This document shows, piece by piece, positions 42,369 through 54,583 of a stretch of 64,000 nt of DNA. Every line of letters begins with the position of its first letter. Position 1 is the first letter of the stretch. Origin of the DNA: Tillandsia leiboldiana (lineage: Eukaryota; Streptophyta; Magnoliopsida; Poales; Bromeliaceae). The DNA lies in NCBI GenBank assembly GCA_029204045.2, contig JAQNDB010000467.1, positions 1 through 64,000 on the forward strand, written 5' to 3'. The notes under the pieces are model-generated. The model was given only the letters and a program-made list of their open reading frames with translations. It did not search any database and had not been told where the DNA came from. The position numbers were made by a program, and so were the translations under genes.

Positions 42369-43739
42369 TGTTACGGCTTTTTGGTGTTGGCATATTTCGT
42401 GAGTCAAGTCAGTGAGTTGAGTCGGAGTCTTAAAGGGATCAAATTGTCAATCAGCAATCAAAGACTTACAGAAGATTCAACAAGAGCTCAAGTTGACACT
42501 CAGTGTCTTGAGTCTTGAAGATTGAAGTTGAAGAATTGTGGATCAGTTACATCAATCTCAAGAAGAAAGTATTCAAGAGGATCAGGTATGTTTAACTAAA
42601 TAATTGTGGTGATCCGAATACTTTCTTATAGTGTAGAAATACTTGGATGAACTTTTAATTGCATAATAATCAAAAACTGGTGTTCGGACTTGTTCAGGAT
42701 CCGGATCAGAGCCAACGATCCGGATCCCGAAGGTTGTTGCTTCATACAAGACTTCGATCCGGATCCATGCAATTTCCGATCCGGATCCCGAATGTTAAGT
42801 TTTCTGATTTGTATGAACGATCCGGATCGGGCAATGCAATCCGGATCCCGAACCCTTGGTTTTCTGGAATCGTCAATCTCGTTACGACGATCCGGATCGC
42901 AGTAAATCCGATCCGGATCGCCGTCTTGAAAATTTCCAGATAAGGTATGTTTTTGATTCTTATCTCTTTCCAAAGGTTTCTAAACTATAAATAGACATTT
43001 AGGGTTTCTCAAGAACGTGGGTTCTCTACCGATTAATTTATAAAACACTTGAGAGCAACCCTAGAGGCTAGGTTTTTATCGTTCTTCTTTATAGCCTCTT
43101 TTAGGTCAATTCGATGGTTCCTTCAAGAACATATCTTTGGTCGAATTGATCTAATCTTTGCTTAGAGATTTCTTCTACGGTTCTTCATTGATAATCTAAG
43201 CAAAGGATCACCATCGAAGTCAATATTCTTATCGACTGAGTTTGCGTCGTGGATTCGACGTGGCATCGTGGATTCGGTGTGCTAAAGGCGTTTCGTGGAT
43301 TCGAAGCGTGCGTTCGTGGATTCGAACGTGAGCAGTGGACGGGCAAAACGGTGGAGCGCGAGGTCCAAGAAATTGAAGGAGGGGTTAAATCCGTGGAGAC
43401 GGTAATCACCTTGTTATTCTTCTTTTCTTAGGGATTGTTATTGCGTGGATATCCAACCGGTCAGCGCGAGGTCCGAAGAAGCTGAAGGAGGGGTTGAGTC
43501 CGTGGAGTCGGTAATCACCTTGTTATTCTTCTATTCTTAGTGGATTGTTATTGCGTGTTGGTCCCGTGGTTTTTCTCCTGGATTGGAGTTTCCACGTATA
43601 TCTCGGTGTGCTGTTTTTATTTTCCGCATTGGTTTTTATTTTGCACTGAGATTGAGTTTTTAAGTATTACACCTATTCACCCCCCTCTAGTTGTTTGATA
43701 GTACCTATTTAGATCCTTGTGGATCCATAAAAACCAACA
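42369..43739 (+). repeat. 5' LTR of complex C
   Basis: TGTTACGGCTTTTTGG...AAACCAACA. Palindromes 42698-42919, TATA box 42986, hairpin array from about 43244 with the same stems as B. Confidence 0.95.
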
Positions 43740-43741
43740 AT

Positions 43742-43753
43742 TGGTATCAGAGC
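43742..43753 (+). other. Primer binding site of C
   Basis: TGGTATCAGAGC immediately after the LTR. Confidence 0.93.
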
Positions 43754-43773
43754 GGGTTTTAGGTTTATCTATC

Positions 43774-45733
43774 ATGATGGGTGAAAGTGGTAATATTTAT
43801 AGACCTCCTCTTTTTGATGGGACTAATTATGCTTATTGGAAAGTGCGGATGAGAGCTTTTCTCATCGCAATTGATGAGCGGGTATGGCAATCCGTGGAAT
43901 GCGGTTGGGTGCATCCTGTTGAGGAAGTAGGAAATTCTACTACCCCAAAACCTCGCTCTAGATGGTCCAAAGAGGAATTTGAAAGATCTTCTTACAATGG
44001 GAAAGGTATGAACGCTTTATTTAATTCTCTTTCCTCGACTGAGTTCACACGAATTTCCGCGTGTGAAACCGCGAAGGAAATTTGGGATATTCTCAAAATT
44101 ACACATGAGGGTACTAATCTTGTAAAAATTCAAAAGCTCCAGATGCTTACAAGTCAATTTGACTCTATTCATATGGAAGAGCATGAATTGTTTACAGATT
44201 ATTACACTAGACTTCAAGATGTAATAAATACATGTGCTAATTTAGGAGAAAAGATCCCGGAGTCGAGAATTGTAAGAAAGATACTTCGGACTCTTCCGGA
44301 ACGGTTTAGGGCAAAGGTTACCGCCATTGAAACCGTTAGTCATCCGGATGAGATGAGTGTAGAGGAATTAGTAGGTGCTTTGCAAACTTATGAAATGACT
44401 TTTCCTACTAATCAAGTTTCTTCCAAGTCTTCTTCTAAGCTTACAGGTATTGCATTCAAATCCACAAAGGAAGAAGATAGCGAATCAAGTTCCGACGATG
44501 AAATCTCTTTTGCCGATTTTGAAGAACAATTGGCGCGGATCACAAAGAAATTTCGTCGGAAATTTTGGAAGAATCGAACCGATGGATCTTCATCCACGAA
44601 ACCATCTAAAGGATCATCGGGTTCTAAATCCTCTAATCTCAAAGGCGTTGCAAAACCTTCTAAAGAAAAAGAAAAGGATGATTTCGAAGGGGAAATCCAA
44701 TGCTATCGATGCAAAGGCTACGGCCATTTTTCAACGGATTGTCCTTCTAAGAAATCATATAGAAAGAAGGCTTTGCAAGCAAAAACTTGGGACGATTCTA
44801 CTTCTAATGAATCGACCTCAAGTAAAGAGGAAAAAGTTGTTGCCTCTCATGCCTCTCATATTCCCTCTTCTAATGGTTGCTTATCATCTTTAATCACTGA
44901 CTCTATTCCTTTGATTTTGCATGAAATATCAACATCCGGCGGAGAGTCATCAAGTGAGGGGGAGTCGGACGAGGAAGAACTCGTGAGGCATATCAACAAC
45001 TTCTTGCGGAATCTAAGAAGATGGCCAAGCATATCAAGAAGTTGAAGAAGCAACGACTTGAGAATCAAGACGAGAATCATGCTTTAAAGATAAAACTTCA
45101 TGATCTCGAGGAGGAACAAGGACGCTTATTGGATAATAATGAAATCCTCCAAGAAAAGCTAAACCAATCGGAGACAAACGCTACATCATATATGGACAAG
45201 ATTGGTTTCTAGAAAAACAGTTTGAGGAGATTCATGTCACCAACCAAGTTTTGACCAAGCAAGTTCATGAACTCAAATTCGACATACAAAGGCTTTCAAC
45301 CGGTTCGAAGAAACATGATTGTATGTCCCGATTAGGTCAAACAAGCAAGGTTGGTTTGGGATTCAAAAAGGACCAAACTGTTCATGCTTCAAGTTCCACA
45401 ATGAAATTGAAAGGAAGAACTTGTCACTTATGTGGACTTGAAGGACATTTGGTGAAGAATTGCCCGAAAAAGAGAAAGAAGAGTCCTTCGGCAACTTCAT
45501 CTACGGAGCGAACTCAACGGAATCAAAAGACACATCAAGTCAAAGGAGTTCACTCAACCCACCAAAGGTCCGAGCCACATCATCAATCATACAAGTGGAT
45601 CACTACGAGGCAAAGACCTAAGGTGGACCAACAGTCAAAGCGGACAACCCCCGGCCACAATGAATCAAGACAACCCAAAATTCGACAATTTTGGATTCGG
45701 AAAGGTGATATCTTTCCTTGTCTTAAGTTCTAA
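43774..45733 (+). pseudogene. gag: Gag of complex C, left copy, two frameshifts
   Basis: Same domain order as the Gag of B: FDGTNYAYWKVRM start, UBN2 domain, knuckle CYRCKGYGHFSTDC, coiled coil, knuckle CHLCGLEGHLVKNC, end FPCLKF. A missing T near 44984 (in ELVEAY) and another near 45208 (in the IGFLEKQ stretch) break the frame; the right-hand copy lacks both lesions but has others. The pattern suggests base-calling errors near the gap rather than real decay. Confidence 0.88.
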
Positions 45734-47397
45734 ATAGCTTATGACTGTATGTAATGCTTTGATTGGTTTTCCTTTCATATTTTTCTGAATCTCTGCATTA
45801 CATGTTTTCAATGCTCTTCGTTTTTATGTTTTGTTTAAACAAAAGGTTTTTAACGAACAAGTGCATTGAATGAAAAGGGTCTTCACGTTTATTCACTCCA
45901 AATTAATTTTATTTGGATTATCAACTTTACTCCATAATCATAATCTTGAAGATACTTCATTATAGGAGTTTTTGATATTATAAGCATCAAATTTTAGAAA
46001 TCATGTGTGATCTTTAGATGCTTAATCTATCTCGGTTGTGTGAATTCATTGTGATAAACGTGAGACGACCGATTGATTAAAATTTGGGATTTAATTCTTG
46101 CACGTAAGAGATTGCATTCTTACAAGGGTAAATAAATGAATTTTAAAAGATGTGAAAAGAGTTACATCCGAAAGGAGTGTGAAAACTACCACCACATGTA
46201 GGAAAGAGCTGCCACCCCGGTCGTCCGGTTTGTGTGTGAAGCTACCACATGTTATGGATGCTTGATAGTATTTTATGAGAAAATCTTTAGTTGAAGCATT
46301 TGGAGATTTATATGCCAAAGCTCTTATATTTTGAATAATCTCTTGGTTGGTATAAGGTGGGATAGTTGAAAGATGCTCAAAGAGCCACCCTTAGGTATTT
46401 TAGTGTTTATCTCAAATTTGAAAGGGTATGAAATCAAATTGATGTCATTTGGAAATCTCTGTAAGTCATCTTTGTACATCCGTACATCTGATAGACTTTG
46501 GATCTCAAGATTATTTTTGATGACTTGTGTTTGATGAATATAACATGAAAACGGTTTATAATGTTTTACCTTTATTTTTCATGATTTCGGAGTAAATCTT
46601 TTTAATTTTTGTAAAATTAATTGGATTGAATGACATCTATGTGATCTCATATTATTCTCATGCACTTAAATTGTTTTCTTGATGGAATACAAATCGGTAA
46701 TTCAAATATTTCAAAATCTGGATTTGTTTCAAGAAATTATTTGATTTTTGCATTCAAGTACCGGTACGCAATCTATATTTTGTTATATACCGGAACTGAT
46801 CTTGTATCTCTTTTTCACTATGGACTAATGATGTTAGTGATTTCCTTTGTCTAGTATGTTCACTGTTTGACAATTTTGTGACAAAAAGGGGGAGAAGAGA
46901 AATAGGGGAGAAGAGATCATAGGGGAGAAGAGATCATCGAGATAAGGGGAGACAGAGATGAGATCATCGAGATAGGGGGAGAACGGAAAATGATGATCGT
47001 ATCACAAAGGGGGAGAACATAGATGCTCAAGAACATGGAGAACATGAGAACATGTTAGAGATGCTCAGATAGGGGGAGACAAAGAAAAGATTGAAGAGCC
47101 GAAAAACAAAAGAACCAAAAGGACGAATCAAATGTAGGATTTTAATTTCTAACGACTAACGTTTGATTTTGTTTGGAGTTTTGTTTTGCAGGAATTACAT
47201 CACTTTAAGACTCCAAGTCCTAAGTCATAGAGTATGTTCTAGACTGTTGGTTCAAATGTAATTTTGTATTTATTGGATCTTTCACGCAAGAAAATCAATG
47301 TGGTGATAACTGAATTTCGACTTTTTGGTTTAAGATGAGTGACTTGAGCGCTTTTATGTATTTTGGGTTTTGTCACGAAATTGCCAAAGGGGGAGAT
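45734..47397 (+). other. 3' non-coding region of C, left copy
   Basis: Holds the conserved module (46149-46375) and repeated GGGGAGA polypurine motifs (46880-47080), ending AAAGGGGGAGATTG at the middle LTR. Confidence 0.85.
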
Positions 47398-48639
47398 TGT
47401 TACGGCATTTTGGTATTGGCATATTTCGTGAGTCAAGTCAGTGAGTTGAGTCGGAGTCTTAAAGGGATCAAATTGTCAATCAGCAATCAAAGACTTAGAG
47501 AAGATTCAACAAGAGCTCAAGTTGACACTCAGTGTCTTGAGTCTTGAAGATTGAAGTTGAAGAATTGTGGATCAGTTACATCAATCTCAAGAAGAAAGTA
47601 TTCAAGAGGATCAGGTATGTTTTAACTAAATAATTGTGGTGATCCGAATACTTTCTTATAGTGTAGAAACACTTGGATGAACTTTAATTGCATAAAATCA
47701 AAAACTGGTGTTCGACATGTTCAGGATCCGGATCAGAGCCAACGATCCGGATCCCGAAGGTTGTTGTTCATACAAGACTTCGATCCGGATCCATGCAATT
47801 TCCGATCCGGATCCCGAATGTTAAGTTTTTCTGATTGTATGAACGATCCGGATCGGGAATGCAATCCGGATCCCGAACCCTTGGTTTTCTGGAATCGTCA
47901 ATCTCGTTACGACGATCCGGATCGCAGTAAATCGATCCGGATCGCCGTCCTGAAAATTTCCAGATAAGGTATGTTTTTGATTCTTATCTCTTTCCAAAGG
48001 TTCTAAACTATAAATAGACATTTAGGGTTTCTCAAAAACGTGGGAGCTCGGCCGATAATTTATAAAACACTTGAGAGCAACCCTAGAGGCTAGTTTTTTA
48101 TCGTTCTTCTTTATAGCCTCTTTAGGTCAATTCGATGGTTCTTTCAAGAACATATCTTTTGTCGAATTGATCTAATCTTTGCTTAGAGATTTCTTCTACG
48201 GTTCTTCAATTGATAAAAGCAAAGGATCACCATCGAAGTCAATATTCTTATCGACTGAGTTTGCGTCGTGGATTCGACGTGGCATCGTGGATTCGGTGTG
48301 CTAAAGGCGTTTCGTGGATTCGAAACGTGCGCTCGTGGATTAGAACGTGAGGAGTGGACGGGCGGCAAAATCGGTGGAGCGCGAGGTCCAAGAAATTGAA
48401 GGAGGGGTAAATCCGTGGAGACGGTAATCACCTTGTTATTCTTCTTTCTTAGGGATTGTTATTGCGTGGAATCCAACCGGTCAGCGCAAGGTCCGAAGAA
48501 GCTGAAGGAGGGTTTGAGTCCGTGGAGTCGGTAATCACCTTGTTATTCTTCTATTCTTAGTGGATTGTTATTGCGTGTTGGTCCCGTGGTTTTTCTCCTG
48601 GATTGGAGTTTCCACGTAATCTCGGTGTGCTGGTTTTTA
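47398..48639 (+). repeat. Middle LTR of complex C (B-type, cut by gap)
   Basis: Starts TGTTACGGCATTTTGG, the B form, and carries the B form GTGGGAGCT..CGGCCGA where C has GTGGGTTCTCTACCGA. Unusually many one-base deletions (for example in the palindromes near 47855 and 47932). Confidence 0.85.
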
Positions 48640-48739
48640 NNNNNNNNNNNNNNNNNNNNNNNNNNNNNNNNNNNNNNNNNNNNNNNNNNNNNNNNNNNNN
48701 NNNNNNNNNNNNNNNNNNNNNNNNNNNNNNNNNNNNNNN
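48640..48739. other. Assembly gap (100 N)
   Basis: Exactly 100 N, a conventional placeholder for unknown length. Confidence 1.
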
Positions 48740-49799
48740 GTGATTTCGAAGGGGAAATCCAATGCTATCGATGCAAAGGCTACGGCCATTTTTCAACGGA
48801 TTGTCCTTCTAAGAAATCATATAGAAAGAAGGCTTTGCAAGCAAAAACTTGGGACGATTCTACTTCTAATGAATCGACCTCAAGTAAAGAGGAAAAAGTT
48901 GTTGCCTCTCATGCCTCTCATATTCCCTCTTCTAATGGTTGCTTATCATCTTTAATCACTGACTCTATTCCTTTGATTTGCATGAAATATCAACATCCGG
49001 CGGAGAGTCATCAAGTGAGGGGGAGTCCGGACGAGGAAGAACTCGTTGAGGCATATCAACACCTTCTTGCGGAATCTAAGAAGATGGCCAAGCATATCAA
49101 GAAGTTGAAGAAGCAACGACTTGAGAATCAAGACGAGAATCATTGCTTTAAAGATAAAACTTCATGATCTCGAGGAGGAACAAGGACGCTTATTGGATAA
49201 TAATGAAATCCTCCAAGAAAAGCTAAACCAATCGGAGACAAACGCTACATCATATATGGACAAGATTGGTTTTCTAGAAAAAACAGTTTGAGGAGATTCA
49301 TGTCACCAACCAAGTTTTGACCAAGCAAGTTCATGAACTCAAATTCGACATACAAAGGCTTTCAACCGGTTCGAAGAAACATGATTGTATGTCCCGATTA
49401 GGTCAAACAAGCAAGGTTGGTTTGGGATTCAAAAAGGACCAAACTGTTCATGCTTCAAGTTCCACAATGAAATTGAAAGGAAGAACTTGTCACTTATGTG
49501 GACTTGAAGGACATTTGGTGAAGAATTGCCCGAAAAAGAGAAAGAAGAGTCCTTCGGCAACTTCATCTACGGAGCGAACTCAACGGAATCAAAAGACACA
49601 TCAAGTCAAAGGAGTTCACTCAACCCACCAAAGGTCCGAGCCACATCATCAATCATACAAGTGGATCACTACGAGGCAAAGACCTAAGGTGGACCAACAG
49701 TCAAAGCGGACAACCCCCGGCCACAATGAATCAAGACAACCCAAAATTCGACAATTTTGGATTCGGAAAGGTGATATCTTTCCTTGTCTTAAGTTCTAA
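48740..49799 (+). pseudogene. gag: Gag of complex C, right copy (C-terminal part)
   Basis: Begins inside Gag at DFEGEIQCYRCKGYGH, equivalent to 44681 onward, and ends FPCLKF. Indels near 48976 (missing T), 49027 (extra C), 49143 (extra T) and 49280 (extra A) break the frame at places where the left copy is intact. Confidence 0.88.
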
Positions 49800-51475
49800 A
49801 TAGCTTATGACTGTATGTAATGCTTTGATTGGTTTTCCTTTCATATTTTTCTGAATCTCTGCATTACATGTTTTCAATGCTCTTCGTTTTTATGTTTTGT
49901 TTAAACAAAAGGTTTTTAACGAACAAGTGCATTGAATGAAAAGGGTCTTCACGTTTATTCACTCCAAATTAATTTTATTTGGATTATCAACTTTACTCCA
50001 TAATCATAATCTTGAAGATACTTCATTATAGGAGTTTTTGATATTATAAGCATCAAATTTTAGAAATCATGTGTGATCTTTAGATGCTTAATCTATCTCG
50101 GTTGTGTGAATTCATTGTGATAAACGTGAGACGACCGATTGATTAAAATTTGGGATTTAATTCTTGCACGTAAGAGATTGCATTCTTACAAGGGTAAATA
50201 AATGAATTTTAAAAGATGTGAAAAGAGTTACATCCGAAAGGAGTGTGAAAACTACCACCACATGTAGGAAAGAGCTGCCACCCCGGTCGTCCGGTTTGTG
50301 TGTGAAGCTACCACATGTTATGGATGCTTGATAGTATTTTATGAGAAAATCTTTAGTTGAAGCATTTGGAGATTTATATGCAAAGCTCTTATATTTTGAA
50401 TAATCTCTTGGTTGGTATAAGGTGGGATAGTTTGAAAGATGCTCAAAGAGCCACCCTTAGGTATTTTAGTGTTTATCTCAAATTTGAAAGGGTATGAAAT
50501 CAAATTGATGTCATTTGGAAATCTCTGTAAGTCATCTTTGTACATCCGTTACATCTTGATAGACTTTGGATCTCAAGATTATTTTGATGACTTGTGTTTG
50601 ATGAATATAACATGAAAACGGTTTATAATGTTTTACCTTTATTTTTCATGATTTCGGAGTAAATCTTTTAATTTTTGTAAAATTAATTGGATTGAATGAC
50701 ATCTATGTGATCTCATATTATTCTCATGCACTTAAATTGTTTTCTTGATGGAATACAAATCGGTAATTCAAATATTTCAAAATCTGGATTTGTTTCAAGA
50801 AATTATTTGATTTTTGCATTCAAGTACCGGTACGCAATCTATATTTTTGTTATATACCGGAACTGATCTTTTATCTCTTTTTCACTATGGACTAATGATG
50901 TTAGTGATTTCCTTTTGTCTAGTATGTTCACTGTTTGACAATTTGTGACAAAAAGGGGGAGAAGAGAAATAGGGGAGAAGAGATCATAGGGGAGAAGAGA
51001 TCATCGAGATAAGGGGAGACAGAGATGAGATCATCGAGATAGGGGGAGAACGGAAAATGATGATCGTATCACAAAGGGGGAGAACATAGATGCTCAAGAA
51101 CATGGGAGAACATGGAGAACATGTTAGAGATGCTCTTGATAGGGGGAGATAAAGAAAAGATTGAAAGAGCCGAAAAACAAAAGAACCAAAAGGACGAATC
51201 AAATGTAGGATCTTAATTTCTAACGACTAACGTTTGATTTTGTTTGGAGTTTTGTTTTGCAGGAATTACATCACTTTAAGACTCCAAGTCCTAAGTCATA
51301 GAGTATGTTCTAGGACTGTTTGGTTCAAATGTAATTTTGTATTTATTGGATCTTTCACGCAAAGAAATCAATGTTTGGTGATAACATTGAATTTCGACTT
51401 TTTGGTTTAAGATGAGTGATTTGAGCGCTTTTATGTATTTTTGGGTTTTGTCACGAAATTGCCAAAGGGGGAGAT
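49800..51475 (+). other. 3' non-coding region of C, right copy
   Basis: Near-duplicate of 45734-47397, with conserved module (50214-50445) and polypurine array (50950-51150), ending GGGGGAGATTG. Confidence 0.85.
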
Positions 51476-52846
51476 TGTTACGGCTTTTTGGTGTTGGAAT
51501 ATTTCGTGAGTCAAGCCAGTGAGTTGAGTCGGAGTCTTAAAGGGATCAAATTGTCAATCAGCAATCAAAGACTTAGAGAAGATTCAACAAGAGCTCAAGT
51601 TGACACTCAGTGTCTTGAGTCTTGAAGATTGAAGTTGAAGAATTGTGGATCAGTTACATCAATCTCAAGAAGAAAGTATTAAAGAGGATCAGGTATGTTT
51701 AACTAAATAATTGTGGTGATCCGAATACTTTCTTATAGTGTAGAAACACTTGGATGAACTTTTAATTGCATAATAATCAAAAACTGGTGTTCGAACTTGT
51801 TCAGGATCCGGATCAGAGCCAACGATCCGGATCCCGAAGGTTGTTGCTTCATACAAGACTTCGATCCGGATCCATGCAATTTCCGATCCGGATCCCGAAT
51901 GTTAAGTTTTCTGATTTGTATGAACGATCCGGATCGGGCAATGCAATCCGGATCCCGAACCCTTGGTTTTCTGGAATCGTCAATCTCGTTACGACGATCC
52001 GGATCGCAGTAAATCCGATCCGGATCGCCGTCCTGAAAATTTCCAGATAAGGTATGTTTTTGATTCTTATCTCTTTCCAAAGGTTTCTAAACTATAAATA
52101 GACATTTAGGGTTTCTCAAGAACGTGGGTTCTCTACCGATTAATTTATAAAACACTTGAGAGCAACCCTAGAGGCTAGGTTTTTATCGTTCTTCTTTATA
52201 GCCTCTTTTAGGTCAATTCGATGGTTCCTTCAAGAACATATCTTTGGTCGAATTGATCTAATCTTTGCTTAGAGATTTCTTCTACGGTTCTTCATTGATA
52301 ATCTAAGCAAAGGATCACCATCGAAGTCAATATTCTTATCGACTGAGTTTGCGTCGTGGATTCGACGTGGCATCGTGGATTCGGTGTGCTAAAGGCGTTT
52401 CGTGGATTCGAAGCGTGCGTTCGTGGATTCGAACGTGAGCAGTGGACGGGCAAAACGGTGGAGCGCGAGGTCCAAGAAATTGAAGGAGGGGTTAAATCCG
52501 TGGAGACGGTAATCACCTTGTTATTCTTCTTTTCTTAGGGATTGTTATTGCGTGGATATCCAACCGGTCAGCGCGAGGTCCGAAGAAGCTGAAGGAGGGG
52601 TTGAGTCCGTGGAGTCGGTAATCACCTTGTTATTCTTCTATTCTTAGTGGATTGTTATTGCGTGTTGGTCCCGTGGTTTTTCTCCTGGATTGGAGTTTCC
52701 ACGTATATCTCGGTGTGCTGTTTTTATTTTCCGCATTGGTTTTTATTTTGCACTGAGATTGAGTTTTTAAGTATTACACCTATTCACCCCCCTCTAGTTG
52801 TTTGATAGTACCTATTTAGATCCTTGTGGATCCATAAAAACCAACA
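51476..52846 (+). repeat. 3' LTR of complex C
   Basis: 1,371 bp, C-type variants throughout, ending AAACCAACA before the AGGTT duplication. Confidence 0.95.
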
Positions 52847-52851
52847 AGGTT

Positions 52852-54195
52852 GACCCCGTCCAACATGATAGAATTAGAAGTTAAGACTTAAGAATAAAAA
52901 CCCACCTCTACGAGCAATGATCAAAGCGCTACGCCCCCGTGTCCCGGTGCACTCCCCGAAACTACAAAGTTCACCGGGAAGAAGTCAGCGTCTACCCAAC
53001 ATAACACAAGGAACAAATACAGATATCCGGATCCCGTCGTGGAACGGGGCTCTCGGGTTCGACGGCGGCGGCGGCGGCCGAGTCGGAACCCGGGGCGGCG
53101 GTGACCGTGCTGCCGCGCTGGCCGCACGCGTATCAGGCCCCGTGCGGTGTGAGGCCCGCACGGCTCCCTGACCGCGGCGGCCCTGCTCGGTGCCTGGCCC
53201 CGCGCGGCGCCCAGGTCCCGCGCGAGCGCCCAGCCCGCACGCACGGGCGGCCCCGCGCGGCGCCCAGGCTCCGCGCGGGCGCCCAGCCCGCACGCACGGG
53301 CGACCCCGCGCGGCGCCCAGGCCCGCGCGGGTGCCAGACCCGCACGCACGGGCGACCCCGCGCGGCGCCCAGGCCCGCGCGGGTGCCAGACCCGCACGCA
53401 CGGGCGACCCCACGCGGCGCCCAGGCCCGCGCGGGTGCCCGACCCGCACGCCCGGGTGCCCTAGCCCTGCGCGCATGGGCGCCTCGCGACGGCGGTGGTG
53501 CGGCCGGCCGGGGTGCACCGTCTTCCCCCTCCCCGTGCGATGATCCGAAAGAAGCCCTAGGTACAAATTAAAAACTCACCGAACTTTGCGCCTCCGATTC
53601 GCCGATGAAGAGGGAGAAAGAGTAGAGGATCGTCCCGTTCTTGCGTGCCCGGTTCCGGAGGTGTGCGGTGTTCTTCCCGTTCCTCGATCGTTCCGCCGCG
53701 GTTCCTCGCGCCGATCGGATGGGAAGAGGAGGGTTTGGGAGGGGCGGTTCCTTGTCCGGCTTAGGTCGGGTTGTAAAGGAGGTGAGAGGAACGGTAGGGG
53801 GAAAAAATAAATCTGAACCTAACACATAAGTATTAAAAGGAAAAGCCGCCTCCGTACACGGGAACTTAACCCTAAGTCCCAAAATGCAATTTAATCTCGG
53901 CGAATTGAGTTTGGGTGCGAACCTGGGTCCGGTCTGCCTCAAAGAACGTGTAAGTCGCCTGAACTGCTGCCAACTTCCGAAATTTATTCTGGGAGATTCC
54001 GGGGACAGAATCCAGAACCGATTGCGCCGCCGTTCTCCGTTTCGCGAGCTTTATTGTCTAAAAATACCCGCGAGCCCCGACAGTCTGCCCAGAGATAAAG
54101 AAAAGTAAATCACCCCCGGACCCCTTAGTCGAAAAGCGGTTCAAAAGGAAATCAAAGGAAGGTCTAGAAAGACAAATAAACCCGCGGTTATCACA
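52852..54195 (-). repeat. 5' LTR of D (alpha type), second segment
   Basis: Resumes the alpha LTR (matches 35294-36696) with a shorter CG-rich island (53050-53500), ending TTATCACA at the AGTGC duplication. Confidence 0.92.
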
Positions 54196-54200
54196 AGTGC

Positions 54201-54582
54201 CGTGTGGGCACCGATTTCAAAACCCGTGGATTTATCCTTTCAAGTTAATGGCCGCGCAAAGAGTTTGCGAAAACGTTTTAGAACGCTGGGTGTCGAGTGG
54301 GCACCGATTTTCAAAACCCATTGGTTTATGCTATAGTCTTATAGAATAGCGGTGATGATGTGAAATAATATGTTCTCTCCTCTTTGCCTGTCATGGTTGG
54401 AATGGTTAAAGTATTCGACTTGTTGGCAACGCCGTGCATATACAAAGGAGACTCCGCCCGTTTGGGGAGTGAATTTGTATATGTGGCGGTCTGATACGCG
54501 CCGGAGGCAAGGTTCGGTAAAAGATTTAGAGAAAAAAAAATGGGTACGTTTTCCGCAATGTTAGAACCTCCGGGGCGTGACA
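54201..54582 (+). mobile_element. Gypsy LTR G3, terminal part
   Basis: Completes the LTR interrupted at 33995: GTGTGGGCACCG repeats, the GCATATACAAAGGAGACTCCGCCCG block and the end CCGGGGCGTGACA. It is the plus-strand counterpart of the first 400 bp of the alpha and beta LTRs. Confidence 0.8.
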
Positions 54583-54583
54583 G

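Larger units (their letters stand above)
42369..52846 (+). mobile_element. Complex C: gag-only Sirevirus with three LTRs and a gap
   Basis: Outer LTRs of 1,371 bp (42369-43739, 51476-52846) with a perfect duplication, about seven mismatches apart (about 0.5%). Inside is LTR-gag-3' region-LTR-[100 N]-gag-3' region-LTR. The middle LTR has B-type variants, not C-type. The two internal halves are nearly identical apart from single-base indels. Either a tandem from recombination or an assembly error at the gap. Confidence 0.85.
33996..54195 (-). mobile_element. Element D: chimeric Tekay-type gypsy, minus strand
   Basis: Flanked by AGTGC on both sides (33991-33995, 54196-54200). In the minus direction: 5' LTR alpha (54195 to 41067, split by complex C), partial PBS, a truncated beta-type LTR (41056-38595), a full PBS, about 450 bp of leader, the last 50 bp of a beta LTR, PBS sequence again, the integrase-chromodomain ORF, polypurine tract, 3' LTR alpha (36696-33996). 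No Gag, protease or RT. Non-autonomous. Confidence 0.85.
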
